The notes under the pieces: model-generated
The model's input: only the letters and a program-made list of their open reading frames with translations
The model's database searches: none
What the model was told of the DNA's origin: nothing
Assembly: GCA_044361365.1 (NCBI GenBank)
Contig: JBIKIW010000020.1
Span: 1-26,168 of the forward strand
Direction: 5' to 3'
Origin: JBIKIW01 sp044361365
Lineage (GTDB): Bacteria > Patescibacteriota > JACMRA01
Length of the DNA: 26,168 bases
Shown: positions 13,655 to 21,730 of the stretch, one piece after another
Layout of the letters: the number at the start of each line of letters is the position of its first letter
Numbering within the stretch: the stretch's first letter is position 1
Made by a program: the position numbers and the translations under genes

Positions 13655-15355
13655 TTAATTTCTAGGTTCATCAAAAGAACCGTTTGGGTTTGTCTTTCCA
13701 AAACCACCAGTTTGATTGTTTATCCTATTTGTAACTGCTTCGCCCCAAGTCGCAGGATTTTCTTTAAATCTCGCAACTGGAGGTACATCATCAAATTCGT
13801 GTATTCTAACCACAGCTTTTATTTTAGCTTTTTTTGCGGCTAAAAGTCTTGTATTATCTATCGTTGTCAAGCTGCCATCAGACATTCTAACAACATCTAT
13901 TGGGTCTCCATTCCAGCCATTCTTTAACATTGATTGATAGACTTCATTAAAACCATTTACACTATTTTGACTAAATCTTATAGTACTAGGATCAAGATTA
14001 CCTACCTCCACCATCTTCCCCTTAGCTGCACTAAGACTACCATCAGGATCAAGAACTCTAAGAAAAGTCTTACCATCTTTGTAGTAGAATTCACCATCAA
14101 ATAAATATTCACCACCGTCAATATTAACTTTGGTTGAGGTGCCTTTCTTTATCTTTATGTTATCAACATCATCCACATAATTCCCTACTTTTTTTAGGTC
14201 ATCTAGGGATTGAGTGACTTGGGTTGTTTTGGTGGTTGGGAGTCTTTTGGTTGCTAGTTTTAATGATTGTGTGAGTATGGCTCCAGTTAGTATTTGTCCT
14301 CCTTGATAACTCACACATTCTATTGCGTTTGCTTGTTTGTTTCCACAGGCAAACTCTTTAGGATCCAAAAGCTTTCCATTCATCACAGAACCTCCAATGT
14401 AACTAAGTACATCTCCTACTAGGTACGCTGTGGCTAATCCTGCTCCTGTTGCCACCGCTCCTGCTCCTATTGCTCCTCCTACAAGTGTTGTTGCTAATCC
14501 TCCTGTAAATACTGTTGCTGCTACCACCACTGCAGTTGTAACTACTATAGCAGTGTTTTGTTTCCAGTCTCCCATGTCATAACCAAAATTATCTTGAAGG
14601 TAGTTTTTGTTGTTTTCGTAGTTGTTGCCTATTTGGTCTAGTGAGCAAGAGGTTCCTGTAACACATCCAAAGGCGGTTTGTCCTACTGCAGCAACTAGGT
14701 TGTAAGCATTGGCGTTTAGGTTGATTAAAGCTCCTGCTACTGTTCCGATTCCGTTTATGACTGCTCTGGCTCCGTTGCTGGCTCCGTTTTGAACACTAGT
14801 GAAGTTGTTGGTTAGATTTTCTTGGAAGGGTTTTTGGTTGAATAGGGATTGAGTGGCACTTATGGCTGCATTTAAGGGAAGAGTTCCTACAGCCATCGCA
14901 TAACCTACGCCCTCTCCTAGGTAGTATACTCCCTCTGCTATTCCTTCTCGTACACAGCTTTCATTTTCCCATGGCCATTTGCTAAACCACTGGCAGTCTT
15001 GGGTATGGTAGGTTTGTTTGATTTGGTCTATGTTGGTTTTGATTATGTCTTCAAAACTTTGGGTGTTTCCATCTCCTTTTTGATCTATTTGTAGATTAAG
15101 GATGTCTTTGTTGGCGTTGCATTGACTTACCCAGCTGTCTAACTCACTGCTGGCGGAGTTACCACTTCCTTTGTTTTGGGAGTAGTCGTTTAGTTTGTTT
15201 TGTATGCAGGTTGCTGAGTCGGTGAGTTCTTTGGTGTATTGGTCTTGTTTTTCTTGAAGTTCTTGATTTTCTAGGTTTGATTTCTCATTTTCTGCTATTA
15301 TTTCGGCTACTACTTTTTGAGCTTGGTCTGAGATTAATATTATTTTTTCTTCATT
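13655..15355 (-). CDS. Cassette B: 5'-truncated polymorphic toxin with ParB-like C-terminal domain
   Basis: An open frame of 566 codons with no start codon at its front; the first in-frame ATG (14896) lies deep inside a conserved domain, so this is not an intact gene. It begins within the last codons of the upstream membrane gene (15340-15358). Homology to cassette A starts at about QKVVAEIIAENE and continues through a Gln/Lys/Glu coiled coil, ILNLQIDQKGDG, WPWENESCVREG, YYLGEGVGYAMAVGTLPLNA and a Gly/Ala/Val hydrophobic segment (TAVVVAATVFTGG) likely to help translocation. After the shared DDLKKVGNYVDDVD the sequence diverges into IRFSQNSVNGF, DVVRMSDGSLTTIDNTRLLA, and WGEAVTNRINNQ, resembling ParB-like nuclease toxins (Tox-ParBL1). 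Probably silent until recombined onto a complete gene. Confidence 0.75.
   Translation of the reverse strand, partial: NEEKIILISDQAQKVVAEIIAENEKSNLENQELQEKQDQYTKELTDSATCIQNKLNDYSQNKGSGNSASSELDSWVSQCNANKDILNLQIDQKGDGNTQSFEDIIKTNIDQIKQTYHTQDCQWFSKWPWENESCVREGIAEGVYYLGEGVGYAMAVGTLPLNAAISATQSLFNQKPFQENLTNNFTSVQNGASNGARAVINGIGTVAGALINLNANAYNLVAAVGQTAFGCVTGTSCSLDQIGNNYENNKNYLQDNFGYDMGDWKQNTAIVVTTAVVVAATVFTGGLATTLVGGAIGAGAVATGAGLATAYLVGDVLSYIGGSVMNGKLLDPKEFACGNKQANAIECVSYQGGQILTGAILTQSLKLATKRLPTTKTTQVTQSLDDLKKVGNYVDDVDNIKIKKGTSTKVNIDGGEYLFDGEFYYKDGKTFLRVLDPDGSLSAAKGKMVEVGNLDPSTIRFSQNSVNGFNEVYQSMLKNGWNGDPIDVVRMSDGSLTTIDNTRLLAAKKAKIKAVVRIHEFDDVPPVARFKENPATWGEAVTNRINNQTGGFGKTNPNGSFDEPRN
14281..15333. 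repeat. Paralogous DNA segment shared with cassette A (22527-23615)
   Basis: The shared part of toxin gene B is close at the DNA level to that of toxin gene A. It is near-identical around 14350-14575 versus 22620-22850, with only scattered third-position-like changes, and less similar toward both ends. Such long, similar stretches are suitable for homologous recombination or gene conversion between cassettes. Confidence 0.85.
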
Positions 15356-15534
15356 TTACTAATTCTTGAACTCACAAACTCAATAATAGCAGCGATAATT
15401 AAGGCAAAGATAATTCTGCCAACTACATAACCTACGATATAGTCATTATTTTTATCAGTAAAGTCAGCTTGTACGAGTAAGTTGAAGACAAAATACAGGA
15501 TTACTGTGTAGATTAGGATTTTTTTTGGTTGCAT
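15340..15534 (-). CDS. Small two-helix membrane protein closing cassette C
   Basis: A 64-residue protein with hydrophobic helices at about 6-22 and 38-55, a polar loop ADFTDKNNDY, and a lysine-rich SKMKKK end. It has the same size, topology and position (last gene of a cassette) as the 58-residue pair, though residue identity is not evident. It starts 33 bases after the preceding putative immunity gene. Its last codons overlap the first open codons of toxin cassette B, marking the cassette junction. Confidence 0.6.
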   Translation of the reverse strand: MQPKKILIYTVILYFVFNLLVQADFTDKNNDYIVGYVVGRIIFALIIAAIIEFVSSRISKMKKK

Positions 15535-15567
15535 AGGGTGTGATAAAAATAGTTTCTTTAAATTCGA

Positions 15568-16059
15568 TTATAGCTCTAGTGCCATAATCAAGTCTTCATA
15601 TTTATCTAATTTATTTATATCAATAATTTCAGGTTCATTATCCCTAATCGCATAAAATCTAATTGAGACAGAAGGATTTGTGTTTGGGTTATGTAAAACA
15701 CTAACTATTCTAAACTTTGCCACTGCAAAACTTTCTTGCAATACAACTTTAATACTTTTCATTATTTTAATACTTTTCCAAACTAGAATTTTATAATTAT
15801 GTGAATTATCAATTAAAAATATTTCATTATTTTCCCATTCAGATTCTGTTAAATCGCTATAAGATAGATTATTCTCTAACAAGTTTTTTCTAAATGCTAA
15901 TTTATCTAAATAATAAGCTTCTTTATATTTAGTTATTTTAGGAAATATCAGTTCCCCCGAAATACCCAATTCTAAGTTTTCCCAATACTTTAAATCTTTA
16001 CTTTTGAATTCAAGATTGTTAATATCAATAAGATTTAGCATTTTTTTATTTAATGTCAT
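15568..16059 (-). CDS. Second putative immunity protein of cassette C
   Basis: A 163-residue soluble protein, family not recognised; an alternative start is Met7 at 16041. It contains alternating charged and aromatic stretches (KDLKYWENLELGISGELIFP, YYLDKLAFRKNLLENNLS) and an acidic end (DINKLDKYEDLIMALEL). Imm1-like and similar small immunity families have this composition, but no defining motif is seen. It sits between the first immunity gene and the small membrane gene. It might serve a toxin whose gene has been lost. Confidence 0.5.
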   Translation of the reverse strand: MTLNKKMLNLIDINNLEFKSKDLKYWENLELGISGELIFPKITKYKEAYYLDKLAFRKNLLENNLSYSDLTESEWENNEIFLIDNSHNYKILVWKSIKIMKSIKVVLQESFAVAKFRIVSVLHNPNTNPSVSIRFYAIRDNEPEIIDINKLDKYEDLIMALEL

Positions 16060-16070
16060 ACATTAATAAT

Positions 16071-16170
16071 TTATTTTTCTCCTAGATACTGTAAACCTTT
16101 ATTAATTCCGTTCATTATATCTGTATCATTTAATAATTTCTGTATTTGAATTTAGCTTTATAAGCGACAT
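16071..16170 (-). pseudogene. Decayed short reading frame between immunity genes
   Basis: From an ATG at 16170 one frame reads MSLIKLNSNTEI and stops after 14 codons; a neighbouring frame continues with LLNDTDIMNGINKGLQYLG to a TAA at 16071. Removing one A in GAAATT would join them into about 32 residues. The second part recalls the end of Phd-like antitoxins (LL.D.DIM..I..GL), but this is weak. It may be a relic of a displaced immunity or toxin end. Confidence 0.2.
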
Positions 16171-16187
16171 AAATTTCTAATATTTTG

Positions 16188-16655
16188 TTAGATTAGTATT
16201 TCAAATTTTTTTGCAGTGAAGTAAAAATCTATTCCATTTTTTGTAGATATTTTAAAATATATCGGTAGATCTAATTTTTCAAATTTCAAAATATATTCTG
16301 AATCTATAAATTTCATACCATCATCAATTCTTCTTGAATGATATGGTCTTTTTTTAATTGGTAAATTTATATTCATATATTCTAACGGTACAGCTAACAA
16401 TTCATCAAAATATAACTTTCCAATTTCTAAAGAAGAAAATAATTCAAAATCCACTTCAAAATCAGAAACTTCTATAAAAGTTAGTATTATAGTGCTTGTA
16501 TTATCATCTATAACATCTTTATTTTTGTTCAAAGTAATATTAAGATTTTTGTTTACTTTTAAACTTGAAATTGTGTAATTATTTCGTATGTCAATATATA
16601 TGTTATCTATTTTAATATTGTGATTATCATCGAAGCTAAGAATGTGTGTGTTCAT
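16188..16655 (-). CDS. Putative immunity protein of cassette C
   Basis: A 155-residue soluble protein, rich in Ile, Asn and Asp, with apparent beta-strand alternation (HNIKIDNIYIDIRNNYTISS, STIILTFIEVSDFEVDFELF) and a middle segment NLPIKKRPYHSRRIDDGMK. It begins 6 bases after the toxin C stop, which is the reason for the immunity call. No family recognised. Confidence 0.55.
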   Translation of the reverse strand: MNTHILSFDDNHNIKIDNIYIDIRNNYTISSLKVNKNLNITLNKNKDVIDDNTSTIILTFIEVSDFEVDFELFSSLEIGKLYFDELLAVPLEYMNINLPIKKRPYHSRRIDDGMKFIDSEYILKFEKLDLPIYFKISTKNGIDFYFTAKKFEILI

Positions 16656-16661
16656 AAATGT

Positions 16662-18965
16662 TTACTTGTTTAAAATGTTTACTGCTGCATCAATATCACT
16701 TCGTGTTGCTGGTCTTACGTAACTTGTAGTGTTTAGAAACTTCTCTCCTGTTACAGGGTTTATATTTTCTGTAGAAATTGTAACTTTTACATGAGGGGTT
16801 TCTATATATTTTCCTGTTGTCTTTTCAAAATGTCTTGCACCAGTAAGATCTAACTCTTCTACAACAGACCCATTAACTGTTTTTGAGTCACCTTTTATTT
16901 TAACTCTAGCTGAATTTTTATTTAAATTTTTACTTACCCATTTTCCATAATCCACTAAATTATCAAATTTAGGAATTCCACCCACACACCCCGCCTCAAC
17001 CTTAACCCCAGTGAAAAATGCAAGTAATGTATTGGTATTTCCGGTTGAGACACAATCAACATCAATTATTATTGGTTTTTTAGCAACCCCAAGTTTTTTA
17101 TCAATATTCTTTTTGAGTCCGCCAAGTAATACGGCTTGGATTGCAAGACTTGTAACTCTACCTGCACAATATTCTGGATCAGTTATTTCAAAATCTCCAA
17201 TTTGATCTTCGTCAATATTTGTAATCTGACCTCCTTCACCACAAGCCATTGAGCCTAATTTGGTTTTAGCATTGTCTCCAATTTTAAATACGTATTCAAT
17301 AGGATTTTTACTTTCAAAAGGACTGATAAATTTAGGTTTATCAGAGTTATCTAGCAGCATATTTCCTCCCAGGGTTACTAACCCAGCATAACCGGCTATG
17401 GTTAGTGCAGTTGCAGATATGCTTAAAAGTCCAAGCGACGCTCCTGCTGTAAACGGTGCAGCTACTACAGCGACTACTGAAACTACCAAAGCTACGGTAG
17501 TGGCTACTATTGCTACTGCACCGGCAACCCCATTTATGAGAATATCTTCTAGGGAATATTTTGTGTCTTTGCCTAGCAGGTGGTTTGGAATATCACCCAA
17601 TCTATCCAAAATTCCAGGAATAGAATCAGGAATAGCCATAATACCAGATACAAACCCATCTTTAAAACTGGTTGCCTTTTTATTAACACAGTTATTACCA
17701 TCAAAGACATTCCAATTCCAGTCACATGCGTTGGCTTGTTGTTCTGCTTCTATTTCCGCTTGTCTTTGTTCTTCTAGTATTTTGGCTTTTAGTTCTTCGT
17801 AGTCTGCTTTAGATTGTTTGTAGTTATCTATGCTTTTTTGGTAGCTGTCTTTGATGTTGGTGATTTCTTGGGTGGTTAAGAGGCTGGTATCACATTTTTT
17901 GTTTGCTGCTAGTGGACCTACAAAGTCTGTTTCTTTTCTAGCTCGATTCCATTCGTTTTGTTGTACACAGCTTGAGGCTTGGTTTTTAGCTTCGGATTGT
18001 GCTTGAAGTTCGGCATTGACTTGGGTTTGGATGAGTTCTGGCTCATATGTTTGGCAGGATTTACTAAAGCCTAGATCTGGAAGTGGGGTGTTTGGATCTG
18101 TGAGGTTTTTGATGTGATCTTCGATGGTAGATTTTTGATTGTCATTTAGACTACACTCCCCATCCCGAGGTGGTCTCACAGGAGTGGTGACTGATCTGCA
18201 GGTGGTGGGACTTTGGTTGGTAGCTCTATCAATTAGATTAGTACAAAAGGTAAATGTAGTTTCCCAATCAGAGTCATTATTAATATCTAAGGTTTTTAGG
18301 GTTCCGCTTCTTTGACCACTACTACCTAAGTTTCCAAATAGACTGGAGTTTGTGTAGGGTTCACCTGCTACTGCTCCTGAAATAGTGTAGGGAGTATTTT
18401 TGTAAACAAAGTTTAAATTAGCCGAGAAATTAGGAGCAACAGGAGAAAGTGTATCTCTTTGAATCACAAAACAATTAACACCTATTTCATTATCACTGCT
18501 ATCAGCTGAGTTGTAACAGATTTGGTAGTAGCCGTCTTGGTTTAGTCCTGGTTGTCCGTCTTTGTCTGCGGTTTTGTCTCCTAGGTTAAAGGTGATGTTG
18601 TGTTTTTGGTCTTTATTGTTGATTAGGGTTTGGGAGTTTGCTAGTTGTCCTTGGTTGTCGATTAGGAAATACTCTACATCAGCTAGTTGTTCAGTAGTAC
18701 CATTTAGGGTTAGGTCTAGTTGATTTGTAATAGGAGGTAGGTTTTCTCTACCGTCTCGATAAAAAGTGGTTTGTCCGTTTTGTTTCCAGTCTATGATTGG
18801 ATTAAACTTATTGGAGCTAGCTGAAGTTACATTAAAGAATTGGGGTTTGGTTTGATCTAGTTCTAGTAGGTATTGCTGAGTGTATTCACTACGGTTTCCA
18901 CTTGGGTCTTCGTTTCTCCATTGAACCAAATATACTCCTTCGGCTGGGTTGGTGGCGTTAAATAT
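16662..18965 (-). CDS. Cassette C: 5'-truncated surface polymorphic toxin, Ntox24-like C-terminus
   Basis: An open frame of 768 codons whose front runs directly into repeat copy 2 with no start codon; it opens inside an extracellular Ig-like domain (ATNPAEGVYLVQWRNEDPSG). Then come beta-rich segments, paired-Cys motifs TFTFCTNLIDRATNQSPTTC and VRPPRDGEC (shared with cassette A), coiled coil around EELKAKILEEQRQAEIEAEQ, and a hydrophobic Gly/Ala/Val segment (AIVATTVALVVSVVAVVAA). The last about 120 residues carry DLTGARHFEKTTGKYIETPH, NPVTGEKF and SYVRPATRSDIDAA, a pattern like polymorphic toxin type 24. The Cys pairs imply an exported, disulfide-bonded protein. The immunity gene follows by 6 bases. 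It differs from A and B in the translocation region, so it belongs to a second subtype. Confidence 0.75.
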   Translation of the reverse strand: MFNATNPAEGVYLVQWRNEDPSGNRSEYTQQYLLELDQTKPQFFNVTSASSNKFNPIIDWKQNGQTTFYRDGRENLPPITNQLDLTLNGTTEQLADVEYFLIDNQGQLANSQTLINNKDQKHNITFNLGDKTADKDGQPGLNQDGYYQICYNSADSSDNEIGVNCFVIQRDTLSPVAPNFSANLNFVYKNTPYTISGAVAGEPYTNSSLFGNLGSSGQRSGTLKTLDINNDSDWETTFTFCTNLIDRATNQSPTTCRSVTTPVRPPRDGECSLNDNQKSTIEDHIKNLTDPNTPLPDLGFSKSCQTYEPELIQTQVNAELQAQSEAKNQASSCVQQNEWNRARKETDFVGPLAANKKCDTSLLTTQEITNIKDSYQKSIDNYKQSKADYEELKAKILEEQRQAEIEAEQQANACDWNWNVFDGNNCVNKKATSFKDGFVSGIMAIPDSIPGILDRLGDIPNHLLGKDTKYSLEDILINGVAGAVAIVATTVALVVSVVAVVAAPFTAGASLGLLSISATALTIAGYAGLVTLGGNMLLDNSDKPKFISPFESKNPIEYVFKIGDNAKTKLGSMACGEGGQITNIDEDQIGDFEITDPEYCAGRVTSLAIQAVLLGGLKKNIDKKLGVAKKPIIIDVDCVSTGNTNTLLAFFTGVKVEAGCVGGIPKFDNLVDYGKWVSKNLNKNSARVKIKGDSKTVNGSVVEELDLTGARHFEKTTGKYIETPHVKVTISTENINPVTGEKFLNTTSYVRPATRSDIDAAVNILNK

Positions 18966-19084
18966 GATTCCCGCTACCTGTTAATCTCAAAAACCAGCAC
19001 CTAATAATTCACGGCAGCTTCCCCACCCCCTCCGCCAACCACTTCGTTCTGTCGGTTTCCCCTGAGTGGGGAGGTTTGATTGGT
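18966..19084. repeat. 119-base direct repeat, copy 2, with hairpin
   Basis: Same orientation and boundaries as copy 1 (8942-9062). The GCTTCCCCAC...GTGGGGAGG hairpin is fully conserved, while the AT-rich left third has changes and small length differences. The left edge is exactly where the reading frame of toxin C begins; on the minus strand both copies end with CAG GTA/GTG GCG GGA ATC and then continue into unrelated sequence. This defines the element edge at GGGAATC. Confidence 0.85.
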
Positions 19085-19160
19085 GAAACCAAATTTAATA
19101 GGTGATACACAGGACAATTATATTCGAGTTTCGTCTGTAGTTGGATTAGTGAAAAAGTAA
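19080..19160 (+). pseudogene. Possible gene-tail fragment beside repeat copy 2
   Basis: Directly right of the repeat, a plus-strand frame reads about 26 codons (VKPNLIGDTQDNYIRVSSVV and GLVKK) to a TAA at 19158-19160. The composition is protein-like, with no start. It may be the tail of a gene cut by the repeat. Short, so chance is possible. Confidence 0.25.
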
Positions 19161-19163
19161 AAA

Positions 19164-21107
19164 CTAAAGTCCCAGTTTTTTAAAAAAGATGTCATTTCTT
19201 TGTTTCGCATCTTTGAGTAATTTATCCCAACTTATAACTTCAATATACATATTCATATTTGAGTTATATTTAAAATATCCATCATTATCGGGAGTTTTTG
19301 CATAGTCCTTAGTAAATTCAAGCCATTTTCTTACTTTTGCAGTTAACTCACAAATGATATAACCATAAAATGGAGTTGTATCTAAAACATTGATCGATCT
19401 ATTTTTAGGTGTTTTTAACTCTCCTTCTGCAATTCTATTTCTATAGTTAATAATTTGCAGGATTGGGTCATCTTTTGGATTGTCAACAAAATCATCTCTT
19501 CCAGGTCTCTTTAGTTCATAAATAGTTATTGGGTTAGCGTATTCATTATCCATTCTGACAGCAATTATATCAGGTCTTTTCATGCTTTCCAAAGGCTCAT
19601 CTGAGGATATATAATTTGTAAAATTTAGTCTTTCATCAATAATCCATAAATTATGATTTTCATAGCTAATTTCATCACTGTTAGTTCTCATGGGGTGTAT
19701 AATACTGTGTAATAAATCTTCTTTCTTAAAACTTTCACCATCTTCAGCCTCTAAAGCTTTCCCCAAAAAATCTAATATGACTTTTCTTTCACTAACATAT
19801 TTAGCAAGCTCTTCTTTATTTGCTTGGTTAAGCTGACTAAGGATCTCTTCAATTTTTTCTTCTTTATCAAATCCATTTTTTTCTAAAATAGTTCTTGCCT
19901 CATTTTTAACTTTTACCCTGTTTTCATATTGGGCTTTGTGAAAAACTTGCTCTAACTCCGCATCACTAGGTTTAATAGATAATTTACTATAATCTACGGA
20001 CTCTTTGGAATTTTTATAATATGGATTACTATCTAAAAAATCCTGTACATATTTATCCCTCCTATCTGATAAATTTTTTAATTCTACACCAAGATTGTGC
20101 TTAACTATTTGAATGGTTTTTTCTATAATATCTTTTTTTGTTATCTCTTCGTCAAAAACACCAGCAGAATCTTCAGGCAAGTCAAAACGGGTTCTTTCTT
20201 GCGAAACCCTATCATCTAAAAAAGCACTTGTCACATAAGCTTTAATAATATAATTTTTTTCATCTTCAATAAATCGCTCGCTAAATAACTTATCAGCGGT
20301 ACCCATAGAAATGTCTTCAACTTCTATTTTATGAGCAAGTAATGATATTTTGTTATTCTGATTATTAGGTGAATAAATCTTAAAAAGAGTGATTGTAAAT
20401 TCACCACTTTTATTATTTTCATTTGGTAAACAAAATACTTCAGCAGTTATTTTTTGAATCTTATTACTATCAGCTAGATAATTATTAAGAACAATACTAT
20501 CTTCATCATCATAAAGCGTAATTCTCGGAGTGTTTTGATCTTCATCTACAAAATACATTAAAATTTTTTCAAAAATTGACTTTGCTATCGTCTCTAAGTT
20601 TTTTTCTCTGAATTGTTTTTTTGGATTTAATTCGTTAAATATTATTTTCGTTTTTGTGTCAGTTTCAGTTGTTGGTTTAATTTTCAGATTTGATACAATA
20701 TTTGTGTTACTCTCTTTGTTAAAATCAAATGTTAATTTTTTATATACCCCATCTATATAGGTAGATTCAACACTAACATTTTTAAAAAATTTTAGAAATA
20801 TGAAACGACCAACCCCTTTACCTCCATATTCTCTTTTTAGATCAGAAAAAGCAGTGTCAAAAGAGTTTTTATTCTCCTCATTAAACCCTATACCATTATC
20901 CTCAATTTCAAAACCTATTACATCAGGCTTGCTATCATCAATAGTATTTTGATTGCTACGAATCATTTTTATTTTGATGTATCCATCATTTCTTTTTGTC
21001 TTTGCAATAGCATAAACTGAATTTGTAATTGACTCAATAATTGGCGAGTAAATTGTGGTCTTCTCCCTTAAACTATTAACAAGACCAGATACTTGAATTT
21101 TACTCAT
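19164..21107 (-). CDS. GHKL (Hsp90-like) ATPase fused to a PDDEXK nuclease domain
   Basis: The 647-residue protein starts with a GHKL ATP-binding fold: ESITNS (N box, Glu25 and Asn29), EDNGIGF (G1 box, Asp70), and REYGGKGVGRFIFLKFF (G2 box, lid). A transducer-like middle region follows, with SQERTRFDLPED about residue 305. A helical charged stretch (about 380-470) leads to a C-terminal nuclease-like domain: IDERLNF, KRPDIIAVRMDN and ITIYELKRPG supply the D...ExK pattern (about residues 510-550), then QIINYRNRI and YGYIICELT. Known families with an N-terminal GHKL and C-terminal REase-like domain occur as standalone defence genes; ATP-gated DNA cleavage is an inference. It interrupts the toxin array between cassettes A and C, with its own promoter, and shows no relation to the toxins. 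Confidence 0.78.
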   Translation of the reverse strand: MSKIQVSGLVNSLREKTTIYSPIIESITNSVYAIAKTKRNDGYIKIKMIRSNQNTIDDSKPDVIGFEIEDNGIGFNEENKNSFDTAFSDLKREYGGKGVGRFIFLKFFKNVSVESTYIDGVYKKLTFDFNKESNTNIVSNLKIKPTTETDTKTKIIFNELNPKKQFREKNLETIAKSIFEKILMYFVDEDQNTPRITLYDDEDSIVLNNYLADSNKIQKITAEVFCLPNENNKSGEFTITLFKIYSPNNQNNKISLLAHKIEVEDISMGTADKLFSERFIEDEKNYIIKAYVTSAFLDDRVSQERTRFDLPEDSAGVFDEEITKKDIIEKTIQIVKHNLGVELKNLSDRRDKYVQDFLDSNPYYKNSKESVDYSKLSIKPSDAELEQVFHKAQYENRVKVKNEARTILEKNGFDKEEKIEEILSQLNQANKEELAKYVSERKVILDFLGKALEAEDGESFKKEDLLHSIIHPMRTNSDEISYENHNLWIIDERLNFTNYISSDEPLESMKRPDIIAVRMDNEYANPITIYELKRPGRDDFVDNPKDDPILQIINYRNRIAEGELKTPKNRSINVLDTTPFYGYIICELTAKVRKWLEFTKDYAKTPDNDGYFKYNSNMNMYIEVISWDKLLKDAKQRNDIFFKKLGL

Positions 21108-21122
21108 ACAAATTTAAATTTA

Positions 21123-21151
21123 AATAATCATTTTTTTCACCAATCAGTCAA
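21123..21151 (-). promoter_or_regulatory. Promoter of the GHKL-nuclease gene
   Basis: TTGACT (21146-21151) and ATTATT (21123-21128) on the minus strand, 17 bases apart. The ATG at 21107 follows 15 bases after the -10 box. No Shine-Dalgarno is present. Confidence 0.45.
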
Positions 21152-21175
21152 CAGAACAGCAATCTCAAAAAGTCA

Positions 21176-21352
21176 CTACTTCTTTTTAGGTAAAAACCTA
21201 TTTATTAAAAATCCTAAACCTAAACAGATTAAAAATCTGATTAAATAATCAAATACTATCTCACTTCCCGTTGAAACAGTTGGTTGGATGAAAAGGATTG
21301 CCAGGAATAGGGCTGTGGCGATGAGAATTGGGCGAAGGGTTGATTTGGGCAT
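21176..21352 (-). CDS. Small two-helix membrane protein closing cassette A
   Basis: A 58-residue protein: PKSTLRPILIATALFLAILF (helix 1), loop IQPTVSTGSEIVFDY, helix 2 LIRFLICLGLGFLI, end NRFLPKKK. Length and sequence match the 13043-13219 protein closely, with highest identity at LRPILIATALF and STGSEIVFDY. It starts 5 bases after the preceding immunity gene, so it belongs to that operon. Repeated association with different toxins suggests a role common to all cassettes rather than toxin-specific immunity. Confidence 0.72.
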   Translation of the reverse strand: MPKSTLRPILIATALFLAILFIQPTVSTGSEIVFDYLIRFLICLGLGFLINRFLPKKK

Positions 21353-21357
21353 ATTGT

Positions 21358-21723
21358 TTAAGCTTCATTTTTCCAAAACTTATTAATTTCAGAAATTTGT
21401 ATTTTTGACTTTTCTCCAATGTATTTTTTTGAATAATTATATAAATCAGAAAAGTTTTTATTTGTTAAGTCCTCTAAAAAGCTAATTGTAGCAGCCTCCT
21501 GTAAATTTTGACTTCCATGATTTAGAGTGTTCTCAATAATATTCATTATTTTTTCAATTTTTTGTGCCTCAAGGCTACCATCTTTAAAAGATTTTAAAGT
21601 ATATTCAAATAAAGCACTATACACACTACCACAAGTCGTTTGATCTGTATTTTCATCGTTAATATTAGTAATTTCCAAAATTATTTCTGGGAATCCTTCT
21701 TTAATAAATTTATAGTAGTTCAT
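21358..21723 (-). CDS. Second putative immunity protein of cassette A (DUF7674-like)
   Basis: A 121-residue helical protein. The segment SALFEYTLKSFKDGSLEAQK, IIENTLNHGSQNLQEAATIS and FLEDLTNK resembles the DUF7674-type pattern (F....EGN......IF.F.EE.L......V..AV.VSFLEDL) found in small putative immunity proteins. It starts 7 bases after the stop of the previous gene. A helical-repeat fold that binds the toxin is plausible. The family call is tentative. Confidence 0.5.
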   Translation of the reverse strand: MNYYKFIKEGFPEIILEITNINDENTDQTTCGSVYSALFEYTLKSFKDGSLEAQKIEKIMNIIENTLNHGSQNLQEAATISFLEDLTNKNFSDLYNYSKKYIGEKSKIQISEINKFWKNEA

Positions 21724-21730
21724 AATTAAT

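Noticed and set aside
13574..13937. Plus-strand frames opposite the end of toxin B and its immunity gene
   Set aside because: They are antisense to conserved toxin motifs and have no start context or recognisable domain.
17398..17802. Plus-strand frame of 134 codons opposite toxin C
   Set aside because: It mirrors the Gly/Ala/Val-rich coding strand, has low-complexity composition (runs of Ala and Thr), and lies wholly inside a well-supported minus-strand gene.
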